Assembly (NCBI GenBank): GCA_046331225.1
Contig: JAXLRF010000003.1
Coordinates: 372,001 to 436,000, forward strand
Source: VFMC01 sp046331225
GTDB lineage: Bacteria > Actinomycetota > Acidimicrobiia > Acidimicrobiales > Ilumatobacteraceae
DNA length: 64,000 nt
Reading direction: 5' to 3'
A model generated the notes under the pieces. The model was not told where the DNA came from and made no database searches. It saw nothing but the letters and a program-made list of their open reading frames with translations. Numbering within the stretch: the first letter of the stretch is position 1; each line of letters opens with the position of its first letter. Positions 9,103-17,175 of the stretch are shown piece after piece. Position numbers and translations under genes: made by a program.

Positions 9103-9561
9103 ATGAGGTCGGATCGAGCCTTCGACGCCTTCGTTCGCGACGCAGAGCCACGCCTCCGACGTGCGCTGCTCGGTGCCGTCGGCGTGGATCGTGTCGACGA
9201 CGCCGTCGCCGAAGCGCTCGCCTACGCGCACGAGCACCGAGGACGACTGGCGGAGATGGACAACCCGGTCGGCTACCTGTTCCGTGTCGGGCAATCCCGT
9301 ACACGGCGACCAAAGCCTCTGCGGCTGTTCCGCAACGACGAGGCGGTCCACATCCCCGACGTCGAACCGCGCTTGATCGGCGCGCTGCAAGAACTGCCTG
9401 ACACGCAACGCATCTCGGTCTGGCTCGCACACGGCTGCGGCTGGACCCACACCGAGATCGCCGACGTCCTCGACGTCTCACCTTCCACGGTCGCAACTCA
9501 CCTGAGTCGCGGCCTCCAACGACTTCGCACCGAACTGGGAGTGACCGATGCTCACCATTGA
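9103..9561 (+). CDS. ECF-like RNA polymerase sigma factor
   Basis: 152 aa. Residues 5-60 resemble sigma region 2 (shortened) and residues 85-145 are a clear sigma region 4 HTH (LPDTQRISVWLAHGCGWTHTEIADVLDVSPSTVATHLSRGLQRLR). The start at 9103 follows a GAGG-containing leader; the open frame extends to 8965 but the extra residues look non-coding. It overlaps the next gene by 14 nt, typical of a sigma factor with its membrane partner. It is divergent from the repeat-protein/MoxR operon, which is a plausible target (inference). Confidence 0.85.
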   Translation: MRSDRAFDAFVRDAEPRLRRALLGAVGVDRVDDAVAEALAYAHEHRGRLAEMDNPVGYLFRVGQSRTRRPKPLRLFRNDEAVHIPDVEPRLIGALQELPDTQRISVWLAHGCGWTHTEIADVLDVSPSTVATHLSRGLQRLRTELGVTDAHH

Positions 9562-11626
9562 GGAACAGATCGAACGCATCGCCGACCACGCCCTCGAACG
9601 AGCATCGGCGCCGGTGCGGGCACCGCGCCGCTGGCCTGCCATGGCGGCGGCCGCCGTCGTGCTCCTCGCCGCCGGCTCGCTGACGTGGGCCGCCATGCAG
9701 CGCGAGGCGACCGACGAGGCGGACATCGGTGCGTCGGACCACGACCGACTCACGGCGCTGATGGCCGACGCTGTCGAGTTCCCGCTCTCAGCCGCCGATC
9801 CTCCGAAGGTGCCGTCGGCCCTCTCCTTTCGGGAGCCGGGGACGGTCCGAGCCGTCACCACCCCGAGCGGCACGACGGTGTTCCGCGAATCGGGCGTGAC
9901 GGCCGTGCCTGGGTACGGCGTCTTCGAAGGACGTTGCGTCGGGTCCGAAGGAGTTCCGAGCATGTGTGAGCTTCCGGACGCCTCGGGTCTCCCGTGGATC
10001 CCCGATCCGGCAAGCATGGGTGTCTCGGTCTGGGCGGATGTGCCGACCGAGGTCGATGTCGTCGTCATCATCGACGGTGACAACCGGCTCTGGCAGCGCC
10101 CCGTCAACCGACTCGCCGTCTGGCCACGCCCGACGGACCCCGACTGGTCGGTCGAGGCATTCGACGCGGCCGGGGGCTCGATCGCACGAATCGATCAGTC
10201 GACTCTGGACGCACGCGATGAGTCGAGCTCACCGAGCGAGGGGCCCGACGACTCCGCCAGCAACGCGACCACCCTTTCCAACTTCCGGGTTTGCCTCGTT
10301 GCGGCGGGAGCGACCTTCGATCTCGACGCCACGCTGCCCGAATTCGCCACCGGAACGGATGCCTCGGCTTCGTGGGACAGCTGCGTGGCGTCGACGATCC
10401 AGGTCGGCACCACGAGCAACACCACACCGTCGAGCGATGGCGGCGAAATCGTTCTGCCGACCGACCCACCAGGCGACTGGCGAGTGTTCGCAGTGTCGCG
10501 GACGAGTGCGATCGTCCGCCCGTCCGCCGACCAGGTCTTCGGACGCTACGAAGACAACGGACTCGTTGGCCTTCGTGCGACGGTGAGGACGCACGAGTTC
10601 GTCGGAATCGGAGAGGGCGCCGAACTGATCCAGCTGCGTGGCCACGATGCCGGGATCATCGAAAATGCCGCCGGTTGGCACGTGCAGTGGAGCGAGGAGG
10701 GAGTCCTCGTCGACGTCACCTCCACTGGACTCGCTCGCGAGACGCTGCTCGCAGCCCTCGAGCAACTGGTGATCCGGGCAGACGCCATCACGGGATTCGA
10801 ACCAGGCTCTGCGCCGGCAGAGCTCCCGCTGCTGACCGAGGCGATCACGAACGAGACGACACCTCAGGTCATGACCGGACTGCGGCTCTCGGAAGGCGAA
10901 GCTCTGCCGAGGCCGACAGAGGGTGGCGGAGTCGGTGTGTTCGATCGCACCATCACCATCTTCATCAGCGACCGCTCGGGGCTCTTCGGATCCGCGCCAG
11001 AGATCGTGTTCGACGGTGAACGTCGTGGCGACCTCATCGTCGCACCAGCCCCGGTGGGCGGAAACGGACTCGCTGCCCTGCTCACCGATGGGACCATCGT
11101 GGTGATCCAACTTCCCGAAGGCGTCGAGTCAGAGACGGCTGAGGTCATTCTGCAGAGCCTCGTCCGACAACCCGCGAGCGCCTTCGTGGCCTTGCAGGAC
11201 GAGACATCTGCACTACTCGCACAGCTGCCCGAAGTCTTGGTTGCTCCGATCGACGATCAGCACACCCTTCGGCTTCGTGGTGGCACCGCCGCTGCGCCCG
11301 AGGCCATGTGCATCGACATCGAGGGCGTCGAACGATGCAAGCTCGCCATGGTGGCGTCACCGATCGGGGATCCATCCTGGGTCAACGGTGTCCTGATCGA
11401 CGGTCGCTGGTACCTCTTCGGCTTCGAGCCCGCCGAGCAAGGATGGCTCGCCATTGCACCCTGGGAGGAGGGCAAGACGCTCGACCCGCTACCGGCGACC
11501 AGCAGCATCATCGAAGGTTTCCACTACTGGTTCAGCGAGATCCCGACCGACGTTGACGATGTCCGCGTGTTGGATCTCGCATCGGTGGAGGGACAGGAGA
11601 CGACGTTCCGCCGTCCCGATCGCTGA
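9548..11626 (+). CDS. large single-pass membrane protein, putative anti-sigma/sensor
   Basis: 692 aa. A short cytoplasmic N-terminus (about 28 residues, MLTIEEQIERIADHALERAS) precedes one transmembrane helix (about 31-50), followed by ~640 extracytoplasmic residues with no family I recognise. Acidic, Ser/Thr-rich stretches lie near residues 215-250. The 14-nt overlap with the sigma gene points to a membrane-bound regulator of that sigma. The cytoplasmic part is too short for a classical zinc anti-sigma domain and lacks HxxxCxxC, so the mechanism is open. Confidence 0.75.
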   Translation: MLTIEEQIERIADHALERASAPVRAPRRWPAMAAAAVVLLAAGSLTWAAMQREATDEADIGASDHDRLTALMADAVEFPLSAADPPKVPSALSFREPGTVRAVTTPSGTTVFRESGVTAVPGYGVFEGRCVGSEGVPSMCELPDASGLPWIPDPASMGVSVWADVPTEVDVVVIIDGDNRLWQRPVNRLAVWPRPTDPDWSVEAFDAAGGSIARIDQSTLDARDESSSPSEGPDDSASNATTLSNFRVCLVAAGATFDLDATLPEFATGTDASASWDSCVASTIQVGTTSNTTPSSDGGEIVLPTDPPGDWRVFAVSRTSAIVRPSADQVFGRYEDNGLVGLRATVRTHEFVGIGEGAELIQLRGHDAGIIENAAGWHVQWSEEGVLVDVTSTGLARETLLAALEQLVIRADAITGFEPGSAPAELPLLTEAITNETTPQVMTGLRLSEGEALPRPTEGGGVGVFDRTITIFISDRSGLFGSAPEIVFDGERRGDLIVAPAPVGGNGLAALLTDGTIVVIQLPEGVESETAEVILQSLVRQPASAFVALQDETSALLAQLPEVLVAPIDDQHTLRLRGGTAAAPEAMCIDIEGVERCKLAMVASPIGDPSWVNGVLIDGRWYLFGFEPAEQGWLAIAPWEEGKTLDPLPATSSIIEGFHYWFSEIPTDVDDVRVLDLASVEGQETTFRRPDR

Positions 11627-11719
11627 TCCCGCTCGGATCCTTGGACCATCCCCCGTGGCCAATGGCCTCACCGCTCGATCTCCCTTGACCGGAGGCATCT
11701 GACCGATGCACGCTGCACC

Positions 11720-12055
11720 GTGCCCGTCGCAAGCGCCTCGGGAAGTGGACCCGGTTGCCCGCCGTGCGGTGGGGGAGCCGGGTTCTGCGCGTCGGGCCGC
11801 CATCCGACATCTCTTGCGATCCAGGAGAGATCGACGCACACTGGTCGAGCCTCTGGCGGCTTGAGCCGGAGGAAGTAGAGCCCCGGAGGAGCCAGCGACG
11901 GTGAAGCCGATTGCGGGAGCCGGGGCTCATGCGCGTCGGAACCGGCTTGCGGTCGCAGTCGGCCGGCCGCATACTGAGCAGTGCCCGTCGCAAGCGCCTC
12001 GGGAAGTGGACCCGGTTGCCAACCCTTTGGTTGGGGAGCCGGGTTCCGCGCTTTT
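11720..12055. repeat. three tandem ~130-bp units, each with a covarying hairpin
   Basis: GGAAGT landmarks recur at 11741, 11871 and 12002, a period of 130-131 bp. Units 1 and 3 share an identical 40-bp stretch (11720-11759 and 11981-12020). Each unit folds into a hairpin: GGACCCGG/CCGGGTTC in units 1 and 3, and GAGCCCCGG/CCGGGGCTC in unit 2. The inner stem of unit 1 (CCCGCCG/CGGTGGG) is replaced in unit 3 by CCAACC/GGTTGG, a compensatory change. The remaining ~100 bp of the gap (11627-11719) shows nothing. This is a structured DNA or RNA element just downstream of the DUF3800-like gene; its function is unknown. Confidence 0.75.
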
Positions 12056-12592
12056 TCAGGCATCGACGATGCCGGTGAGGCGATCGCCCAGGTGTTCGCG
12101 CCAACGAGGTCCGGCGCCGGCGGCCCACGCGACCCCGTCGGCGATCCAGAGCAGCGGCTCATCCACCCCGCGTCGATGCTCGAACACCAACCGGGGCTCC
12201 TGCTGCCGATGACGGCGGATGGTTCGCTCATCGTCGACGTCGTCCTGGCGACTCTCGATCACGAGGCGCTCGACGGATCTCTCCTGGAGTGCACTGACGA
12301 TGTGCTCGAGGCACCGAGCACGGGCCTCGAACTCGGTGACTCCGTGGCGACGGCGACACATCACGACGAACGACTCGATCGGCCATGAGGCAAAGGTCTG
12401 CAACAGCTGAGCCCGTCGACCATCGAGCTCGGCATTGAAGTGCACGCGGCTGCTCTTCGGCCCGGACAGCTCGGCAAGCTCCGAGCGCAACGTCGGCAAC
12501 TCATGCGCCTGCACCAGGACGCAGGCCATCAGGTAGCGCTGGCCACGAATCGACTCGTCGACGAATGCGTCCGTGAACGGCAGCCGCTTCAC
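12056..12592 (-). CDS. DUF3800-like hypothetical protein coupled to the integrase
   Basis: 178 aa beginning FTDAFVDESIRGQRYLMACVLV, which resembles the N-terminal DES motif of DUF3800 (RNase H-like fold) proteins common on mobile elements. Later acidic residues (ESRQDDVDDE, then ADGVAWA) fit that fold loosely. The start is a GTG overlapping the integrase stop as GTGA, so it is translated behind the integrase. Hairpin unit 3 begins just after its stop. Family membership is moderate; function is unknown. Confidence 0.7.
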   Translation of the reverse strand: MKRLPFTDAFVDESIRGQRYLMACVLVQAHELPTLRSELAELSGPKSSRVHFNAELDGRRAQLLQTFASWPIESFVVMCRRRHGVTEFEARARCLEHIVSALQERSVERLVIESRQDDVDDERTIRRHRQQEPRLVFEHRRGVDEPLLWIADGVAWAAGAGPRWREHLGDRLTGIVDA

Positions 12593-13683
12593 GACCCCGG
12601 CTTCTTCAGGATGTCACCGAGGCCGGCTGCCACGGCTTGGTCGGCGGCGGCGAAGGCATGGGCGTACACGCGCAACGTCATGGCCGGGTTGGCGTGTCCC
12701 AGTCGGCCGGCCACGGTTCGGACGTCGTGTCCTTGTCCGATGGACACGGTGGCCGACCAGTGGCGGAGGTCGTGCAGGCGCCACGCCGAGTCGATGCCCG
12801 AGATCTGCCGGGCACGGCGCCACCACCAGCCGATCCGGTCGGGGCTGACGACCTCGGGGCCGAGGCCGAACATCCACGGTCCATACGGCTCTCGCTCCGC
12901 ACGGAGTTGCTCGATCAGCGCCACCGTGTCCGGATCCAGGGTCACGGTCCGCTGGTTCGCGGTCTTGGTCGACGACTCGCGGAGCACCGGTGTGCCGCTC
13001 CCCCGCTCGGCCACCTCGATGGCGGAGTCGATCAACAACTGGCCGTCGCACAGATCCGACCACCGCAACGACGCCAGTTCCGCTCGGCGAGCAGCGGCGA
13101 CCGCAGCTATCCGCAGCGCGATCTCGGCGGCCGGGTCGATCGATGCTGCGGCCTGCAACACGGCCTGCACTTCGTCGACCGACATCACGCCCCGAGGCGT
13201 CTGCTTCGACGAGCGCAGCTTCGCCATGCTCGCGACGTTGGTCGACACCCATCCCCATCGCACGGCCTGCGACAGGGCGGCGCGGAGCACGCCGTGCTGG
13301 TTCTTGATGCCCGCGTCGGCCATGCCCGCCTTGCGCAGCCTCGTGTGCCACCGCTCGACATCGGCGATCGACAGGCGCGCCAACGGCAGCTTCGAGATCT
13401 GGTCCTTCTTGATGGCCCGCACACGGCTCTGCTGATCACGCGCAGACGACGGCGCCCAGGTGTCGAGGTTCTGCGTCACCCAGGCGTCGAGCACGGTCGT
13501 CACCGTTCGCCCGGCCGGCGCAGCGCGACCGGCGCCGGCCTCGAGTTCGTTGGCCACACGCTGTGCGTCACGCTTGCCGCCGTGCACGGTGCGAGACACC
13601 TGCGTCGGCTTGCCGCGTTCGTCGGTGCCCGTGAAGACGCGCACCTCCCACACACCAGGTCGCTTCTCGCGCAGGGTCGCCAC
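12589..13683 (-). CDS. int: tyrosine recombinase/phage-type integrase
   Basis: 364 aa, full length. An AP2-like arm-binding domain lies at residues 1-60, a SAM-like core-binding domain at about 62-155, and the catalytic domain carries Arg199, Lys240, His304-x-x-Arg307, His330 and Tyr340 (HDLRHWSAT, GRLGHANPAMTLRVYAH). It catalyses site-specific integration and excision. The GTG start lies 7 nt after a TAGGGT box, so it is probably leaderless. It is followed by the overlapped DUF3800-like gene. The element should end between here and the acyl-CoA dehydrogenase, but no att core can be identified without the other end. Confidence 0.93.
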   Translation of the reverse strand: MATLREKRPGVWEVRVFTGTDERGKPTQVSRTVHGGKRDAQRVANELEAGAGRAAPAGRTVTTVLDAWVTQNLDTWAPSSARDQQSRVRAIKKDQISKLPLARLSIADVERWHTRLRKAGMADAGIKNQHGVLRAALSQAVRWGWVSTNVASMAKLRSSKQTPRGVMSVDEVQAVLQAAASIDPAAEIALRIAAVAAARRAELASLRWSDLCDGQLLIDSAIEVAERGSGTPVLRESSTKTANQRTVTLDPDTVALIEQLRAEREPYGPWMFGLGPEVVSPDRIGWWWRRARQISGIDSAWRLHDLRHWSATVSIGQGHDVRTVAGRLGHANPAMTLRVYAHAFAAADQAVAAGLGDILKKPGS

Positions 13684-13690
13684 GCGGCAG

Positions 13691-13696
13691 ACCCTA
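13691..13696 (-). promoter_or_regulatory. leaderless-type -10 box (TAGGGT) for integrase
   Basis: TAGGGT on the minus strand is separated from the integrase GTG by 7 nt with no Shine-Dalgarno sequence. Confidence 0.5.
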
Positions 13697-13738
13697 CCGG
13701 AGGGGTGTTCTCATCCGCTAGGGATGCTCTAGGGATGG

Positions 13739-13771
13739 AGCCGGATTCTCGGCTCTCGGCGAGACCGCCGA
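13739..13771 (-). terminator. double hairpin after the acyl-CoA dehydrogenase gene
   Basis: Two adjacent stems: TCGGCG-AGAC-CGCCGA (13756-13771), right after the dehydrogenase stop codon, and GAGCCG-N6-CGGCTC (13739-13756). There is no T-run. It probably ends the dehydrogenase transcript. Being between integrase and host gene, it is also the likeliest stretch to contain an attachment site. Confidence 0.45.
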
Positions 13772-13772
13772 A

Positions 13773-14981
13773 TCACTCGATTCGCATACCGGAGATGGCT
13801 CGGGCGATGACCAGCTGCTGGATCTCGCTCGTGCCTTCGAAGATCGTGTGGATCTTCGCGTCGCGGTGCCAGCGCTCGACCGGGTACTCGCGGGTGTAGC
13901 CATAGCCGCCCAGGATCTGGATCGCGTCCTCGGTGACTCGCACCGCGACCTCGCTGGCCTTGTACTTGCTCATCGAGCCCTCGCCGTGGCTGAAGCCACC
14001 GTTGCGGGCGAGCCAGGCCGCACGCCACACCAGCAGGCGGGCCGCGTCGATCTCGGTGGCCATGTTGGCGAGCTTGAACGCGATCGCCTGGTGCTGGACG
14101 ATCGGCTTGCCGAACGCCTTGCGCTCCTTCGCGTAGTCGAGCGCGTACTCGTAGGCCGCACGGGCGATGCCGAGCGCCTGGGCACCGACCGACGGGCGGG
14201 TGGCCTCGAAGGTGGCCATGGCCGGCTGCTTCTCGCCGCTGCGGCCGGCGTCGCGGGCACGCGCGAGCTTGGCGTCGAGCTTCTCCTTGCCGCCGAGCAG
14301 GCAGCGGCCCGGCACGCGGACGTCGTCGAGCACGACCTCGGCGGTGTGGCTGGCCTTGATGCCGTGCTTCTTGTACTTCTGGCCCTGGCTGAGGCCCTTG
14401 GTGCCCGGGGGCACGATGAAGCTCGCCTGACCGCGGCCCTTCAGCTCGGGGTCGACGGCGGCCACCACGACGTGCACGTCGGCGATGCCACCGTTGGTGA
14501 TCCAGGCCTTGGTGCCGTTGAGCACCCACTCGTCGTTGGCCTCGTCGTACACCGCACGCGTGCGCAGCGACGACACGTCGCTGCCGGCGTCGGGCTCGCT
14601 CACGCAGAACGCGCCGAGCTGCACCTTGTCGGCGGTGCCGTAGCACTGCGGCACCCACTCCATCACCTGCTCGGGCGTGCCGTTGCCGCTGATGCCGGCG
14701 GCGGCGAGGGCCGAGCCCATGATCGCCATGCCGATGCCGGCGTCGCCCCAGAACAGCTCCTCGATCGCGACCGGCAGCGTGAGACCGGTGTTGTCGCTGA
14801 AGGCGTTCATCATGAACTCCCAGCCGTACAGGCCGATCTTCGCGGCCTCCTCGACGACGGGGTACGGGAACTCCTCCCGCTCGTCCCACTCGTGGGCCAC
14901 CGGACGGATCACGTCCTCGGCGAACCCGTGGATCCACTTCTGGATCTGGAGCTGGTCTTCGTTCAGCGAGAAATCGGCCAT
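13773..14981 (-). CDS. acyl-CoA dehydrogenase family flavoenzyme
   Basis: 402 aa, full length. FAD-dependent alpha,beta-dehydrogenation of an acyl-CoA in beta-oxidation or related catabolism. The FAD/substrate loops GAFCVSEPDAGSDVSSL and WITNG are visible, and the C-terminal IFEGTSEIQ carries the catalytic-base glutamate at the position used in medium-chain dehydrogenases. The start ATG lies 6 nt after TAACTT, inside a palindrome (14990-15005) shared with the divergent lipoprotein gene, so a local TetR-like repressor is likely. The exact chain length is not predictable. Confidence 0.92.
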   Translation of the reverse strand: MADFSLNEDQLQIQKWIHGFAEDVIRPVAHEWDEREEFPYPVVEEAAKIGLYGWEFMMNAFSDNTGLTLPVAIEELFWGDAGIGMAIMGSALAAAGISGNGTPEQVMEWVPQCYGTADKVQLGAFCVSEPDAGSDVSSLRTRAVYDEANDEWVLNGTKAWITNGGIADVHVVVAAVDPELKGRGQASFIVPPGTKGLSQGQKYKKHGIKASHTAEVVLDDVRVPGRCLLGGKEKLDAKLARARDAGRSGEKQPAMATFEATRPSVGAQALGIARAAYEYALDYAKERKAFGKPIVQHQAIAFKLANMATEIDAARLLVWRAAWLARNGGFSHGEGSMSKYKASEVAVRVTEDAIQILGGYGYTREYPVERWHRDAKIHTIFEGTSEIQQLVIARAISGMRIE

Positions 14982-14989
14982 GGAGGTAA

Positions 14990-15005
14990 GTTACCCATCG
15001 GTAAC
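14990..15005. promoter_or_regulatory. palindromic operator GTTACC-CATC-GGTAAC
   Basis: A perfect 6-bp inverted repeat with 4-bp spacer lies in the 61-bp divergent gap and overlaps the dehydrogenase -10 box (14988-14993). TTAC-N-GTAA palindromes are typical of TetR-family regulators of acyl-CoA genes. No such regulator is encoded nearby. Confidence 0.55.
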
Positions 15006-15042
15006 CACGTGCGCAACCTGCCAATGTGGGCCGGTGACCAGC

Positions 15043-17160
15043 ATGCGCGCCGCCGTCGGCATCACCCTCGTTCTCGCCCTCGCGGGCGTCAGCGCCTGCT
15101 CCGGGGACGACGGTCCGGCCGCCACCACGGCCGCGCCCGACACCACCGCCGCCACCGGCGAGTCGCCCGCCACCACGGCGCCCGCCACCACGCAGGCCGC
15201 GCCGGCCAGCACCGCGCCCACTTCGACGCCGGCCGACGCCGCCACCGAGGCCGCGATCGCCGACCAGGTGGGGACCGAACCCGACGGCTGCGACCCGCTC
15301 GACACCCGCCAGTGCGTGCTCCCCTACCCGTCGAACGCGTACCGACGTGACGGTCGCGTCGCGATCCCCGACGACGGTCTGCCGGTCAACACCGACGGCA
15401 TCGCCATCGACCCGAGCGAATGGAACCGCAACGACGGCTTCAGCCCCAACTCGACGCTGCTCACGCACGTGCCCGGGCTCGACGCCGACGCCTCACGACT
15501 GCCGAGCTGGACCGATCTCGACGCGTCGCTCGCCGACGACTCGCCGGTGGTGCTCGTCGACACCGCCACCGGCGAACGGGTGCCGCTGTGGGCCGAACTC
15601 GACCTGAAGGCCCCGAGCGACGACGAGCGGTTGCTGATGATCCATCCCGCCGTGGTGCTCACCGAGGGCGCCACCTACGCCGTCGGCCTGCGCGACCTGG
15701 TCGACGGCGACGGCGCGGCCGTCGAACCGACCGCACTGTTCCGCGCGTACCGCGACCGTCTCGTCACCGAACAGCCGATGGTCGAGGACCGCCGCGACGA
15801 GATGGAGGACACCTTCGCCGCGCTCGCCGCGGCCGGCGTCGACCGGGGCGACCTGCAGCTCGCATGGGACTTCACCGTCGCCACCACCGAGAACATCTCG
15901 GGTCGCATGCTGCACATCCGCGACGAGGCGCTCGCCCAGCTGGGCGACGCGGCCCCGCCGTTCACGATCACCGACGTGCTGCTGGGCGAGGAGGGCAGCG
16001 GCATCGCCACCGCCGTGCTCGGCACCTTCACCGTGCCGAACTACCTGACGGGCGACGGCGGCCCCGGCAACCGATTCTTCTACGGCGAGGGCGTCACGCC
16101 CACCGGCGACGAGCTCCCCGTGCAGCACGGCACGATCGAGGTCGGCTTCCGCTGCAACATCAGCGAGGCCACGGTGGCGGGCACCGAACCGGCACACCTC
16201 GTGCAGTACGGCCACGGGCTGCTCGGCGGCGACGACGAGATCAACGCCGGCAACGTGCGCGCGTTCGCGAACGAGAGCAACGTGGTGTTCTGCGCGACGA
16301 AGTGGGCGGGCATGAGCGAGGACGACGTCGGCAACGCGGCCGCCACGCTCGCCGAGTTCTCGAACTTCCCGACGATGGCCGACCGGCTGCAGCAGGGCGT
16401 GCTGAACCAGATCTTCCTGGGCCGGTTGATGATCGGCCCCGACGGTCTGGTGAGCGATGCCGCGTTCCAACGCCCCGACGGCTCGGCGATGATCGACACC
16501 GCGCACCTCGACTACGACGGCAACAGCCAGGGCGGGATCATGGGCATGATGCTCGCCGCGGTCTCGCCCGACATCGAGCGAGCCGTGCTGGGCGTCGTGG
16601 GCATGAACTACGGCCTGCTGCTGCCGCGCTCGGTCGACTTCGAGACCTACGAGGCGATCATGACGCCCGCCTACCCCAGCGAGCTCGACCGGCTGCTGAT
16701 CATCTCGGTGGTCCAGATGCTGTGGGACCGCGGCGAGGGCGCCGGCTACGTGCAGCACCTCACCGCCGACCCGTATCCGGGCACGCCGGCCAAGACCGTG
16801 CTGCTGCACGTGGCGTTCGGCGACTGGCAGGTGAGCGAACTCACGGCGATGATCGCCGCCCGGGCCATGGACGCCACGATCCACCGGCCCGTCACCGCCG
16901 AGGGCCGCAGCCTCGAGCTCGAACCGGGCTGGGGCCTCGACACCACCGAGTACCCGAGCGACGGCTCGGCGATCGTGATCTGGGACTCGGGCAGCGACCC
17001 GATCCCGCTCGGCGACGTGCCGCCCAGCACGGGCCGCGACCCGCACGAGGACCCACGGGCCGACCCCGACGTGCGCCGGCAGAAGGCCGCCTTCTTGTTC
17101 GACGACACGCTGATCGACGTGTGCGGCGGCGAGGCCTGCACGGCCGACCCGCGCGACTGA
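15043..17160 (+). CDS. secreted lipoprotein, predicted alpha/beta-hydrolase (lipase/esterase-like)
   Basis: 705 aa. The signal peptide MRAAVGITLVLALAGVSAC ends in a lipobox (VSA-C), followed by a Thr/Ala/Pro-rich tether (about 20-60). The mature part starts PYPSNAYRRDGRVAIPDDG, a pattern seen in large secreted bacterial lipase-like hydrolases. GNSQGG near residue 495 is a nucleophile-elbow GxSxG. It should sit on the outer face of the membrane. An in-frame GTG at 15034 is an alternative start. It is divergent from the acyl-CoA dehydrogenase and shares its operator, consistent with releasing acyl substrates (inference). Confidence 0.75.
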   Translation: MRAAVGITLVLALAGVSACSGDDGPAATTAAPDTTAATGESPATTAPATTQAAPASTAPTSTPADAATEAAIADQVGTEPDGCDPLDTRQCVLPYPSNAYRRDGRVAIPDDGLPVNTDGIAIDPSEWNRNDGFSPNSTLLTHVPGLDADASRLPSWTDLDASLADDSPVVLVDTATGERVPLWAELDLKAPSDDERLLMIHPAVVLTEGATYAVGLRDLVDGDGAAVEPTALFRAYRDRLVTEQPMVEDRRDEMEDTFAALAAAGVDRGDLQLAWDFTVATTENISGRMLHIRDEALAQLGDAAPPFTITDVLLGEEGSGIATAVLGTFTVPNYLTGDGGPGNRFFYGEGVTPTGDELPVQHGTIEVGFRCNISEATVAGTEPAHLVQYGHGLLGGDDEINAGNVRAFANESNVVFCATKWAGMSEDDVGNAAATLAEFSNFPTMADRLQQGVLNQIFLGRLMIGPDGLVSDAAFQRPDGSAMIDTAHLDYDGNSQGGIMGMMLAAVSPDIERAVLGVVGMNYGLLLPRSVDFETYEAIMTPAYPSELDRLLIISVVQMLWDRGEGAGYVQHLTADPYPGTPAKTVLLHVAFGDWQVSELTAMIAARAMDATIHRPVTAEGRSLELEPGWGLDTTEYPSDGSAIVIWDSGSDPIPLGDVPPSTGRDPHEDPRADPDVRRQKAAFLFDDTLIDVCGGEACTADPRD

Positions 17161-17175
17161 ACGGCGCCGGCTCGC

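Noticed and set aside
11720..12055. Integron attC sites
   Set aside because: The hairpins lack the GTTRRRY/RYYYAAC core ends and the integrase is a phage-type, not IntI-type, enzyme.
11668..12231. A 187-codon minus-strand frame with two NPAPxxxGxQPGPLPEALATGT segments
   Set aside because: It is only the translation of the duplicated hairpin repeats, with no start context, and it overlaps the DUF3800-like gene.
13684..13772. tRNA gene as integration target beside the integrase
   Set aside because: No cloverleaf or T-loop sequence is present; only two small hairpins and a short GGGATG direct repeat are seen.
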